Shown here: positions 48,892 to 60,878 of the stretch, piece after piece
How the letters are laid out: each line of letters begins with the position of its first letter
Position numbering within the stretch: position 1 is the stretch's first letter
Source: Citrus sinensis
Taxonomy: Eukaryota; Streptophyta; Magnoliopsida; Sapindales; Rutaceae
Length of the DNA stretch: 64,000 nucleotides
NCBI RefSeq assembly: GCF_022201045.2
Contig: NC_068557.1
Coordinates: 2,604,001-2,668,000, forward strand
Direction of reading: 5' to 3'
Position numbers and translations under genes: made by a program
The notes under the pieces: generated by a model
Told to the model about the DNA's origin: nothing
The model's database searches: none
The model's input: the letters and a program-made list of their open reading frames with translations, nothing else

Positions 48892-51278
48892 ATGGATCCG
48901 ACTTCCTTCATTTTCAGATTGGCGGCCCTTGTATGGGCTGTAATATTTACATGCGATAACGCTGCTGTTAGAAGTGGTACAATTGTCACAGCATCTGCTT
49001 TGTCACCCATACAGTTAGAAAAGGAAGCTTTACTCATAACAGGCTGGTGGAACAACAGCTTGGCACCGGCCGACTACTCTTTGGACCATTGCAAGTGGGA
49101 TGGCATCACTTGCAATTCAGCAGGAAGCATATTCGAGCTATACTTATCAGGGTATTATGCTGGCTTCAATTGGCGGCTTAGCCAATTAAACTTCTCTTGC
49201 TTTCCGAACCTCGAAATTCTGACAATCCAGTTCTTTCGTCTTACTGGAAGCATACCACCAGAAATTAGTGCTCTTTCAAAACTCCAACTGCTGGACTTGT
49301 CCTCGAACGGACTTACAGGTAACATACGAAATTAACTTCATTACTGCATATTATTTGAGCAATCATATTTAAATGGATTAAGTTTGAGAGAATACTGACA
49401 AAAACAAAGGTAAACCAGCCCTATTTTATCATATTAATTGAAAAAATGATAATAATAATTAACACGGTAAATACATCTGTTTGCCGTTGTTTTTACTTAT
49501 GTTCTATCAGCGTTTAAATTTCTTTAACATTTTTTTTCATTAATTTCGTAAACTAATGAAATAAATGTACAAAATAGGTATAATCCCTCCAGAGATTGGG
49601 AATCTGAAAAATTTAATCAAGTTGGACGTGGGCAGCAACAGCCTAATTGGGCCTATTCCTTCAGCTCTAGGGAGTTTGACCAATCTGAGCAATTTGGATC
49701 TTTCCTCAAACAAACTTTCTGGGAAAATTCCTCCAGAGATAGCAAGTATGAAGTATCTAACCCAGTTGGACCTATCAAATAACAACATACAAGGTTCAAT
49801 TCCCGGTGAGATCACCAAGTTATCTCGACTTGATTATCTAAATCTTTCCTCAAACAAACTTTCTGGCCCAGTACCGTTTTCAAATAATGATCTCTCAAGC
49901 ATGCATACGGTAGTAAGCCTCTCTCCTAACAACGGTTTATGCGGCAATATTCTTGATCTTCCCTCATGCGATACAACCAAACCTGCCACACTCTTTGTTG
50001 AAATTTTTCTTCCCCTCACCATAGTCCTCTCAGTCATAGTCTTTGCATGCTTACTACTTGCTAAACGTAAGTACAAGAAACCCAAACTCGAGGAAAGAGC
50101 AACCAATAACATAGATGTATTTTCAATATGGAATTATGATGGTAGAATTGTCTACGAGGATCTGATTGAAGCCACGGAAGATTTTGACATTAGATATTGC
50201 ATTGGTACCGGAGGCTATGGCAGCGTCTACAAGGCACAGCTTCCCAACGGCAAGGTATTTGCATTGAAAAAGCTTCACACTTCAGAGGAATTGGCGTTCA
50301 TCAAGAGTTTCAAAAACGAGGCTCAAGTGCTTTCTCAAGTACTGCACCGTAATATTGTTAAATTATACGGTTATTGCTTGCACAAAAAATGCATGTTTCT
50401 CATTTACGAGTACATGGAGAGAGGAAGCTTGTTCTGCAATTTACACAATAATGAGGACGCCGTGGAGTTGGATTGGGCTAAGAGGGTGAACATTGTAAAA
50501 GCCATGGCACATGCTTTGGCGTACTTGCATCATGACTGCTCACCATCAATTATTCACCGCGACATATCGAGCAACAACATTCTACTTAACTCAAAATTGG
50601 AGGCATTTGTTGCTGACTTTGGCACTGCCAGGCTTCTACACGCTGATTCGTCCAATCGAACTCTATTAGCAGGAACATATGGATATATAGCTCCAGGTTT
50701 ACCCTTATGATATCTATTCTTCTGATGATCGATCCTTTATTTGGTTCAATTTTATTTTCTTTTACTTTATATTGCAGTCATATCCCATAACATCTCTCTT
50801 AAATAGATAGCCAGCTGGCTAGAGAAACTCACATATGGAATTATGTCTTTTATTAGTGGGAAGCTACATTCTATGATTACTTTGCTTCATTTAAATCTTC
50901 ATTTTTTTGTTTGGGGCAGAACTTGCCTACACCATGGTTATGACGGAGAAATGTGATGTTTATAGCTTTGGAGTAGTGACACTTGAGGTATTAATGGGAA
51001 AGCATCCAAGGGACATTCTTTCATCATTGTCATCATCATCTGATCCAAAAATCATGCTGATTGATGTTTTAGACCAACGTCTTCCACCTCCAGTTGATCG
51101 AAAGGTTATTCGAGATATCCTTCTTATTTCAACAGTTTCATTTGCATGCTTGCAATCAAACCCAAAGTCTCGACCTACAATGCAATCAGTGTCTCAAGAA
51201 TTTCTCATCACTCGCAAGACTCCATTGGTAAAGCATGCTGCTATTCAAGATATTTCCATCTCAGAACTTAGAAACTAA
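48892..51278 (+). CDS. RLK copy D: short MIK2-like LRR receptor kinase, intact
   Basis: Exons are 48892-49318, 49578-50696 and 50920-51278, giving 1905 nt and 634 residues with no stop. Layout: signal peptide; LRR N-terminal cap with HCKWDGITC; about six LRRs (SGSIPPEI-type, [20 protein letters not shown]); LPSCDTTKP juxtamembrane; membrane helix (about 281-303, [19 protein letters not shown]); kinase with [12 protein letters not shown] (351-362), Lys about 373 in [13 protein letters not shown] (469-476), DFG (489-491) and APE helix. All catalytic residues are present, and it is an RD kinase. Relatives of the MIK2 group usually have many more LRRs, so this ectodomain is short. It would act at the plasma membrane; the ligand is unknown. 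W-box-like TTGAC (48739) precedes it and the TATA position is degenerate. It is the only complete copy in the array. Confidence 0.9.
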
Positions 51279-53149
51279 TAAAGGATGTATTTGATTGAAC
51301 AATGTGATTTGCTAATCTTAAATGTATTTCATTGATAGATTTTTGGTAGATTATTTTTATTTTATAAAAAAATTTAATGTATAAATAAATTAAATCACAA
51401 AAATGAAAAAATGTTGGATAAAATATAATTACCAAAGTGCAGATTTACGAGACCATGATGGAATGGATATTTTACATTTAGATGAAAAATTAGGGGTATT
51501 ATTGGTATTAAGAGTTAGGTATCTAAGCAAATCCGTTGAATATGTGCGCGGAGTGATGTAACAGGAATTAAAAACGTGACAGTTGACAGTTACCAACTGA
51601 TTGAAACTATTAAAATGACTCATTTATAACTGAAAATGGCCGCTCAACTAATTTGATAACAAACCATGGTTATCAAATTATATAGCCCGGAAATCTACTT
51701 CAATCTTTGGAAAATTTTTATACAAGTTTTAAATTTTCCACAAGATATCCCAAAATGTAATTAATAAAAGTCTGTGCGGCTCCAAAACCAATTTTTACTG
51801 ATTATTTGATTATTTTTATTGCCAGAATGACACATATTACAAATTTATAGGGTAGAAAATAACAAAACAAAAGTAAAAAAAAAATTATAGCACTAGTTAT
51901 TTTACAAGGGTAATTCTGTCAATTTGATTGATGATTGATACAATAAAGTTAAGGTGAAAAATTAAATAAATTAAATTTTTTGAAGTATCTTTTACAATAA
52001 AGCAAGCTTAAGGTTGACAATCGATAATTTTTCTATCATTATTAGTCCAAATCCTCCATCTAAACTAGCCAAATAAAGTTATTTAGAAGCTACTCTACCA
52101 AACCGTTACTGGTAAATTATAGAGCCTTACTATGGAATGCTCAATGTTGACTTGGGAAAAGGGTTTGAGATCTATTTTGAGTCTTGATCAAGCTTACAAT
52201 TTCAGCATAGAGATTACACACATATATGGTAAACTATTAAGAGTAAATGGAAGGTCTAACAACAATTTGGAATTTTACAAAACTGGGGACACATGCACCA
52301 ATTAATTAGACTCCAAAACAAGATTATTTGGAAAAAAGTAGAAGAGTTAGAAAAATTAGAGATAATAGGTAATAATCCAATTATAAAAAATAAAAAAGTA
52401 TACAAATAACAAATAATTAACCTACAATTTTACATACATAAATAAATATCAAAATTGTTAATTGGATTAAGCTTCAGATTTGGTACTGGTTTGTGAAAAT
52501 TGAAAAAATTGAATATTACATAGTATTCCAATAGTTACTCTAATAAAGTGTGTTTGGAACACAATATTAGTATTATAATACTATCCACATTAATTTATTG
52601 TTAACTTATGTTTTGGTAATTTTAGAAGTTACGTCGCAGTGCATAATGCGCCAACTTTTGCTTCAATTGAGGCATTAAATATTTTTTATTATTATTTAAT
52701 TTTTACTATAAAACAGTGGCCCAACACTTGGCATGTCAAACAAAAAAACTGTTCACGTTCTTGGACACACGCTGGTGCCACATCATCACTCATTGTAAAC
52801 TGAAAAGAAAATTTTTGAATAAGAAAACAGTTGAGTAATTGTATTTCGAGTCTTTGGTAGACATTATTCGTTTATACTGGGGCCAGTTTTTCATTTAACT
52901 ACAAAATTACTTTTATGGAAACCCATAAAATAATTTTTTTTATTAATTAATTATATTACGTCTTCAACGATTATCAAATTCTTATTCGAGTTCATTATTT
53001 AAGTGGTAATGCGTTATCTAAATAATCTCAAATGATGTGTTAAACAAATATTTTGAGGAACAAGACTTATCATGTTTCCTCTTATTAGTTGTATTTTTAA
53101 TTTCTTATTAAAAAAATTCTCTCATATTCGATTTAAAAAAAAAATTCAG
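51279..53149. other. Intergenic DNA after RLK D
   Basis: 51660-52130 repeats the spacer region found upstream of RLK C (31240-31660), including TTATAGCACTAGTTATTTTA-like and AATCCTCCAT words. 52265-52325 resembles 40813-40870. The rest is AT-rich and without recognisable genes. Confidence 0.55.
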
Positions 53150-53506
53150 CCACCCACATAAAGGTTGTTAGCTTCGCAGTTGTATTTTTGGATCCCTTAT
53201 TCTAACTTTTATCATGACATGGCAGTGGTGACAGCAGAGCTTGTTCATATTGGTAGAAGTGAAAGCAAATTAAGGAGAGAAAAAGAGACTAATTAAGGTA
53301 ACTTTCATCCTATTACGTTTTCTTGAAACCCATCCACATAAAATAACTGCTTAGTTAAACTCTTATCATATCTGCCAACATGCTGCTTCTGGATCCCTTT
53401 ATTCTGACTTTTATCATTTACATGGCAGTGATGGGAGCAGAGCTTGTTCATATTGGTAGAAGTGAAAGCAAATTAAGGAGAGACAGAGAGACTAATTAAG
53501 GTAACT
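53150..53506 (+). repeat. Tandem duplication, two units of about 160-180 bp
   Basis: Units at about 53150-53307 and 53329-53506 share CATGGCAGTGRTG, CAGAGCTTGTTCATATTGGT, AGAAGTGAAAGCAAATTAAG and GACTAATTAAGGTAACT. A partial third start (CCCATCCACATAAAATAA) is at 53632. No open frame is conserved. Confidence 0.8.
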
Positions 53507-54019
53507 AAATACATATGTCCACTAAGTTTAATATAGCGAAGTCCTGGATCAGTCGATTTGCTGAAATGATTTCAAGTAATCGCCCACTGTGATTGGCAAT
53601 TTTCTCTTATTTAAGTTTTGGTGAAATGAAGCCCATCCACATAAAATAATTGACAGGAAGTGTTAAGGAGAAAAGATCAGTCTGATTCAATGCCTAGGGA
53701 TGTTACAATCATTTTTTGTTACTAAATATTTTTAAATTAGGATAATGTATTAATGTAATAAAACTTTTCATAATCTGACAATTGATATACAAAAACCAGA
53801 ATCCTAATTAAATTCAAACAATCATTATAATCAACATCTATAGGAAAAAGAAAAACGAGAAGCATATGCAATAAAAATCAATTCGTGAGGGAGGAAAATT
53901 TACCTTAATTATTGATGTGTTCTCTTCTGGAATTTTAATCTCTTGGTACTGAACTTAATTTTTGCTTAATTTATTTCTGCCTCACGAGAACTTACTATCA
54001 TAGAACATATATATTTTGA

Positions 54020-54585
54020 GGTCGGACTATTGGCACCCCTCTAAAATTCTATTGAAATCCCTTTTTTAATTATATTCCATTTAAAACCAAAAATACCTTT
54101 TTTAATTTAACACTCTTTTCATTTATGAATTTTTTTAGTTTCCTCTCTTCAAACTTTCTTTATTATTTAATTTCTAAAGCAAAAAATCTAAAAGAAAAAC
54201 TAAAAGAAAATAATGAATATTTTATGGGTTTAATACAATTATCCTACCTATAAATTTTGGGTTCGTTGGGTTCAAAAATTAGTTTGAGAAGCCTTAAGAA
54301 ATTAATTAAATTAGGGTAAAATTTTATTTAATTTATTTTTCCACTATGTTGTATCTTAATTTAGTTTTTTTTTTTTTTTTGGTTACAAGAACTCTATTTT
54401 GGCTTAGAGGATTACTTCTTAAATTCAAATTATTTTAATGATAATAAAAAATTTGTGCAAGAAAAAAAATGAGGAGAGAAAGAAAATATAAATGATTTTA
54501 ATTCTATTTATATTTATCCTTAAACGTAATTATAATGTAGCAAGGGTTTTATGAGATTAATGAAGGAGTGCCAATAGTCCAACTC
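54020..54585. mobile_element. MITE (Mutator-like), 566 bp
   Basis: Left end GTCGGACTATTGGCACCCCT and right end AGGAGTGCCAATAGTCCAAC are inverted repeats. They are flanked by 9 bp direct repeats ATATTTTGA at 54011-54019 and 54586-54594. The interior is AT-rich and non-coding. The outermost few bases of the two ends are not perfectly matched. Confidence 0.8.
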
Positions 54586-56510
54586 ATATTTTGATGGTAA
54601 ACTTGATCAAATTTTTTAGCGGGAAAAAAAAAAGATTTGAAATAATAATATTATATTACTGCAGGAAAAAAATGTCGGTAATTTTGATTTGGTATATCTT
54701 GGGCCAAGTACGCATTTTGGATTGGAGCCAGTATCCGGACAAGGGAAGTGAGGGTAACAATAAAATTATATTGTTGCAGGAAAAGAGATTTTCCAAAATC
54801 TGTCCTCTGACCGACCGATCCTATATGATCATTGCTCAAATTGGCCCCCGAATGTGCCACGTCAACATGTCAAAACTCCGCCACATCATCTCTCAACCGG
54901 TTATAACGGATGATAATTTGTATAAGCAAAATAGTTGAATTGAGTCTCTTCACAAGGTGAGAATACTAAAGAGAGACCAAAATAGCGTGAGCTCCGCTTA
55001 TTTGCACCAACCAAGTACTTGAATTTTAGTTGAAACAAAAGTAGGCCCATAATTATAAAGAAAAATGGCCCATTACTATTCACATCATTGACAAAACTCG
55101 AAGCAGAGCACAGTTTCAAACTCGAAACAAAACGCCAGCATTTTGGTGGTGCAGCCATTGCTCAAGAGTTTTTTTTCCGCAAAAGTGCTTATTTTCCAAA
55201 TATATATCCCTTCTTTCCATTTATTAACCTGCATTCAAATACCCCCATTTGTGAATTACAGGTTAATTTTCATTTCTGACTCAAAATTTTCCTCCCGCTT
55301 TCCCAAAGTTAAGGTCTCATTGTTTCATTGCGTGTAATAAAGTGAAGGTGATTATATTGATTTAGACTATCCCAATATTTATTTTGATTCCTTAAAAAAT
55401 TAATTTAATGGGTCTTAAAATTATCTTTTTAATTGTCGTAGTTCTTGTAAAAACTATTCATCAAGTATGGCGGGGTGAGATTTTGTGTAGTTGAAAATTT
55501 ACTCTACCACAGTCATGTACAAATAAAGTAATAGTCAAGTTTTTGAGAAATTATTCTGTCATAGTCACGCACAAGTCGGGTGATCATCGACTAATTGAAA
55601 TGGTCAGGCACAAGTCAAGAGTATAATTGGGTATGAATCCAAGTGTCATAAGAGTGAGATTAAAATGGCCATGAGATCCTAATTTATAATATTGTCAATT
55701 TGTCATCAACAAAAACATGCGATAGATAGCGTACACGATAAACGCGTCTGCCTTGGACAGGTTTGTGGAAAAACTTGGTGCTCTAAGTCTAAAAGTATTA
55801 CATTTAATTAGATTCCCCCTTCAGTGGTGTGAGTAAAGGAGATGGCTACAAAAAGCTTTTTTTGGGTATAAGGTGGACTCTTAATTTGGAGAGTCTTACA
55901 TCAATAACTTTCAACTTTTTCTTAACCTTCCCACGAGTTTCGTTATCATAGCCGCGGAAAAGAAGTCTAGACTTTTACAGAATTGGTCAAAATATTAATT
56001 AAGATTATTGCTCCTTAATTTAAGACTTGTGCTCAAAGTCTAAAAGTATTATGAAGATCGACTTGGTGCATACTCCCAAGTCTAAAAGAATTATAATTAA
56101 TTAAGATTATTCTTATTGGTCAAGCTTTCAAGTAGATCACCCCCGGGTCGCTGGTAGATTTGTGATTGCTAATCACTAATAAACAGAGAAAATAACCAAA
56201 AACAAAAAGGAATGTTATGAAGGATAATCAAAATATACATGCAGACTTATGCCAATCATATATAAAAGTCAAACTTCGTCAAAGTCTAAAGGCCGAAGAA
56301 GACCTTGACTCACTATTGTGATTGAGAAACGTGTGTTGCGATCAATGTACAGGAGGAGGATTTAACTGGGGAAGAAAAATAGAAGATGATTATGAGCCTG
56401 CTCATGGTGTCCCTTTCCTGTAGTTAAAATGTTTATATAAACTTTACAAGAGCTTGCTGAATCCAATAGCTCAATAAACCTTGACTCACTATTGTGATTA
56501 AGTTATAAGC
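54586..56510. other. Intergenic DNA before RLK E
   Basis: Single-copy-looking DNA to about 55730, including an open frame at 54591-54938 that I do not accept as a gene. Then comes a patch with repeated GTCTAAAAGTATTA words (55790-56110) shared partly with 40390-40500. The conserved RLK upstream region (from about 56150) has CCTTGACTCACTATTGTG at 56302, duplicated at 56478, and TATATAAAC near 56433. Confidence 0.5.
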
Positions 56511-57834
56511 ATGATTCCGGCAGCCTCCATTTTCAGATTGGTGGCCCTTGCATGGGTTGTAATATTTGCGACAGCATTTGCTTTTTCACCCATACAGTTA
56601 GAAACGAAAGCTTTACTCGATACAGGCTGGTGGAACAGCAGCTTTTGGATGGCCAACTACTCTTCGGATCATTGCAAGTGGATTGGCATCACTTGCAATT
56701 CAGCTGGAAGCATAATCGGGCTAAACTTATCATGGTATGATGTTGACCTCAATGCGCAGGCACAGCTTAGCCAATTAAACTTTTCTTGCTTTCCGAACCT
56801 CGAAAGTCTCAGAATCCAGGCCTATTATTATGGTTTTACTGGAAGCATACCATCAGATATTAGTGCTCTTTCAAAACTCCAACTGCTGGACTTGTCCTTG
56901 AACAGGCTTTCAGGTAACCTACAAAATTAACTTCATTACCGCATACTATTTAAGCATGATATTTAGATGGAAAATTTTGACACAATAATGAGAAATACAA
57001 AGGTGAAACTTGGTCCATCTTGCCATGTTAAATGAAAAAAAATGACAATAATTAACACAGTAAATGCATCTGTTTACCATTATTCTTATTAAAGGGCTCT
57101 CAGCGTTCAATTTCTTTATAATTTTTTTCATTATTTTCGTAAACTAACAACATAAACATATAGCAGGTACCATTCCTTCAAATATTGGGAATTTGAGAAA
57201 TCTCGTTCATCTTGATCTAGGTAATAACAACCTTACTGGGCCGATACCTTCAACTCTAGCTCGTTTGACCAATTTGAAGTATTTGGATCTTAGTTTTAAC
57301 CAATTCAACAACTCAATTCCAAATGAGCTCAGCCAGCTAATTAAAATTTTTCATCTTGATCTTTCCTCTTAACAAACTTTCTGGAAAAATTCCTCCAGAG
57401 GTGACAAGTATGAAGAATCTAACCTGGTTGGACATATCAAATAACAAGATAGAAGGTTCAATTCCCGGTGAGCTCACCGAGTTATCTCGACCTGATTGCC
57501 TCAGTCTTTCCGCTAACAAACTTTCTGGCCCAGTACCATTTTCAAATAAACAACTCTCAACCATGTATATAGTAAGACTCTCTCCTAACAAGGGTTTAGG
57601 CAGCAATTTTAGTGCTCTTCCTTCATGCGATACAACCAAACCTGTCACTCTGTTTGTTGAAATTTTTCTTCCCCTCAGTTATAGTCTTGGCATGCTTACT
57701 AGCCGTCAAACGTAAGTACAAGAAACCCATACTCAAGGCAAACGCAACCAATCGCATAGATGTATTTTCAATATGGAATTATGATCGTAGCATTGTCTAC
57801 GAGGATCTGATTGAAGCCACGGAAGGTTTTGATT
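56511..57834 (+). pseudogene. RLK copy E: frameshifted, kinase domain lost
   Basis: Exon 1 is 56511-56913, with a signal peptide and LRR cap as in the others but a shorter post-signal region. Exon 2 starts at 57167 and has LRRs not present in A, B and D (LVHLDLGNNNLTGPIPST). A single T insertion gives TAA at 57370-57372 (TCCTCTTAAC against TCCTCTAAC). A deletion of about 14 bp in the membrane-helix codons shifts the frame again near 57672. At about 57834, right after the EATEGFD codons, the sequence leaves the RLK family, so the whole kinase domain is absent. The RLK 3' flank resumes at 58254. Confidence 0.88.
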
Positions 57835-58253
57835 ACTTGATTCAGTTTCCAAAATTCGAATCTTTTGCTTTGTCATTTCTCTTCCGCTCTTCGACTGGTA
57901 CGTTTCTTATTATTATTTTTTATTTATAATTTTGAATTATTTCATTTTTATTTTCATTTATACTTTAATTGATTTAATGCGGTGGTACTATGTCTATCCT
58001 TACCGGTACTTCAGAATTTAAATCAATTTTTGTGATTATTTTTGCACGCGAGTTTTCAGTTTCGATATTTGTAATCACCCTCTTAGGGTTTCTGATTCGT
58101 GCATTGATGTTTCAATTGATTCAATCAAGTAGATTTCTGTTATAGTGTTTTTTTCCTTTATGAAATCAGAGAATCAAATGTAGGTATCATTTTGTAATGT
58201 AGGTATATTTGGGAAATGTTTTTAAATGAATTTTTTTAAATGCCCGAGTTATC
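57835..58253 (+). other. Foreign 420 bp block replacing the kinase of RLK E
   Basis: This block is not found elsewhere in the window. Its start resembles a leader exon with a donor (CTCTTCGACTG then GTACGTTTC at 57899), followed by intron-like T-rich DNA and GGGTTTCTGATTCGTGC (58087). It may be a captured piece of another gene's 5' region, but the source is not recognised. Confidence 0.4.
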
Positions 58254-58890
58254 AATGTATTTCATTGATAGTATTTTGTAAAACTTTGGTGAGGGTGAAT
58301 TTTGGTTTCATGAAACCGTTACCTTTCTTGAATAAAAATGAAAGTAACGCTTCTAAAGTGAAGTTGGTGCTTCCAATCTAAACGATTACATCTTTATTTA
58401 TTTTTTCTGTGCGAATTGCATGTGCAAATAAGGTCAGCAAGTTTTGCTACTGTGTTAGGAAATCTTCTTCCACTCACATTATTTTTATAAATTAATATCG
58501 TGTGCAATATCTGCCTCTCGTTATCATCTTTCAACCGGACAAATAAATAATCATAACAAATAGCAATAATTATTGTAACTCATGAGTTCACCGAACAGTA
58601 AATCAAAGTGGGAATATTTCCATATTGTGGCATGACATGGGCTTTTCTTCTCAATCAAATTTTAAAAAATTTTGGATTCTCTATTTCACTATTTAATTAA
58701 GTAGACTGCAAATATAAATGTAGACAAATTGTTAGCCTTGCTTCACAGAAGTTTCATTGCATGTCGTTTTGCATTGGCGCATAAGAGTGACCAATTGATT
58801 GGAACGGCAATGTTGAAGTTGATCTGATAAAAGTGAAAATGACTAGATATTCCACCATGTCTAAATCCAAGAAATTGAAGCACCAATCAA
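58254..58890 (+). other. RLK 3' flank and second conserved fragment, copy 4 (damaged)
   Basis: 58254-58700 matches the 3' flank of RLK B, including the ATCTGCCTCTCGTTATCATC block missing after A. The exon-like fragment at 58709-58890 has small deletions (ATTGATTGGAACGGC for ATTGAATAGGAACGGC) that break its frame. Confidence 0.5.
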
Positions 58891-59430
58891 GTGATCAAAT
58901 TCTCTCATATAATTAATTATCATCACTTGGCCTGAAGGTCATCAAGTAGGTACTCGGTTGACAAATTAAATTACATAGTTATTTCATAAATGATAAGGAA
59001 ATATAACCTAAGATTTTGGTCATATTTGGTATTAAGGTATTATAACTTTTAAGCATAGTCATTGTGGAACAAAATTGTAATTATGAAAAAAATTAAGAGT
59101 ACATAATTAATTTAACTTTTAACTAATAATTTTGACAAAATAATAAAGATATTATGGACTTCTCATCATACAAGTGTGTGATCAAATCAACTTAACTTTT
59201 ATACCACAATTGACAGTACTTAGTAAATAATTTTGTGCTATAACTTAGAAAACTATAACTACCCAACATCGATACCAAATAGGACCTTAGTCTGTAAGCA
59301 TCTATCATTCTTTCCTTATTTTAAAATACTAGTCGTATTAAGTCTTGAACTTGAAATCAATCTAACGGTACAGAGTTTTTTCCAAGTTCCATCAGCACCA
59401 AATTTTCCTCTGCTTCCTCTGTTTCTTCAG

Positions 59431-59800
59431 CTAAACGCCACTAAAGATTTCAAAATTATTGGCTGTTTGTTTCAGGATTTTAGCTATCTGTATGATACAT
59501 CCGCTGAGACCCCGGGTGCATTTTTTCCTTCTCAAATATTGAAAGGCTCAACGATCTTTCTTGAGTTTGTGTCTAAAGAGCAAGCTCTCCTCAACTCATA
59601 GCCGTTAGATTAGATTCATTTAGCTATTCGACGGTCAAAAGGTAACAAGACTAAAAGTAAAGAGAGCCGTTGTGGGATCCGCTTCAATGATGAAACCCGA
59701 CACGTCGCTATCAAATTTCTTTTAAAATATGTGGTGGTAGTGGAAATAACATTAAGTCCCTAAGTTTTTAAAACATCATAAGTAAAGACATCTCTTGCAA
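59431..59800 (+). repeat. Conserved exon-like fragment copy 4 fused to right end of G-box segment
   Basis: The frame LNATKDFKIIGCLFQDFSYL runs to FFPSQIL (about 59545). It is then joined directly to CTCAACGATCTTT, the right-hand part of the duplicated segment (as at 45495-45790). A deletion therefore removed most of that segment, including the G-box, upstream of AG-peptide gene 4. Confidence 0.65.
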
Positions 59801-60671
59801 ACATATTCATAGAAGTCCTATCCTTAGAATTTGTTAAAAATTCACAATTAAAATCAATCATTTAACCGTTAAATATTTGAAAATCGGCTTACAGATAAAC
59901 TTATTTATCTCCATGTTTTGAGAAACATATTATTGAACTTTCAACAAAACTTGACAATATATAAGATATAATTCGTAGCACAACTTACTAATTCAATATG
60001 AAAATGATATAAATTAAGTCAATACATTTAAATTAATTTAAGATTACACAAGTATTAATCATATAAAATATGCATCATTTATTTACTAACCTGATTGGGT
60101 TTAGATTTTTTTTAATATTATATATGACACAATAATTATGGTATTAACCATATAGGTTCTCAATAATATTTAAATAAAAAATATTAAATGGGTGAAAATT
60201 AAAAAAAAATTAATTTAAAGATATGTTAATCATGCTTTTATCAATCGTGTGCTAAATTGGTGTTTTAAGCTTTTTAGTTTGGTCGAACTTGTGCCGCCCA
60301 AATTTTTCGCGCTAAAAAACATGATAAACAAATTTTTGTAAAATTTTTGGACTATTTTTTGTAAAATTTTTGTAAAATTTTATATCATTTTTGTAAAATT
60401 AAAATTAAAAATTTTGTAAAATTTTTGGCTACTATAACAGGGTCTTTGTAAAATATATTATCACTTATGCCCCTTCATTTAAATTTTCGTAAACATTAGG
60501 AACCTTCGTGCTATTATCTCAAAAGAAATCAGGTTCTTCAAGCCCATAAATACCAAGTGTCATTCACACTCTACTCATATTACAAAACCAAAACAAGATA
60601 TAATTCGGGGGGAAAAAAAAAATCATATCATAAAATCAAAGTCTCTCACACTCTTAAGTTCTAATACAGAG
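59801..60671 (+). promoter_or_regulatory. Upstream region of AG-peptide gene 4
   Basis: It matches the upstream DNA of the other AG-peptide genes, with CATAAATACC at about 60543 as the TATA position. An insertion unique to this copy at 60330-60430 is a short run of TTTTTGTAAAATTTTTG-like repeats. Confidence 0.55.
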
Positions 60672-60878
60672 ATGGCGCAAGTTAGTATTTGCAGAGCTGT
60701 GGCTTTGATTCTCTTCATTGCAGCGCTTCTCTCAATGACAGCTGTCGTCAGTGCACAGGATGTCGACCTGGCGCCGTTGCCGAGCATGGACGCCGGAGCT
60801 GCGTTCCCGGTGACTGTTTCAGGTGGTTTTGTTTGCTCCTCACTCTTCTTCTCAGTCATTACTCTACTATTGCAGTAA
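60672..60878 (+). CDS. Arabinogalactan peptide (AG-peptide), copy 4
   Basis: 68 residues with the same signal peptide (ending TAVVSA) and hydrophobic tail (SSLFFSVITLLLQ) as the other copies. The core reads QDVDLAPLPSMDAGAAF: Ser to Leu turns the AP-SP pair into AP-LP, so one of the two expected glycosylation sites is altered. Gly replaces Ala in VSGGF at the start of the tail. The frame is open, and the gene has lost the upstream G-box segment. The next downstream feature is a copia element, and any RLK partner lies beyond the window. Confidence 0.85.
   Translation: MAQVSICRAVALILFIAALLSMTAVVSAQDVDLAPLPSMDAGAAFPVTVSGGFVCSSLFFSVITLLLQ

Noticed and set aside
54591..54938. Open frame of 115 codons just right of the MITE
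   Set aside because: Its start lies within the MITE target duplication and there is no family motif or codon pattern. An opposite-strand frame overlaps it equally well.
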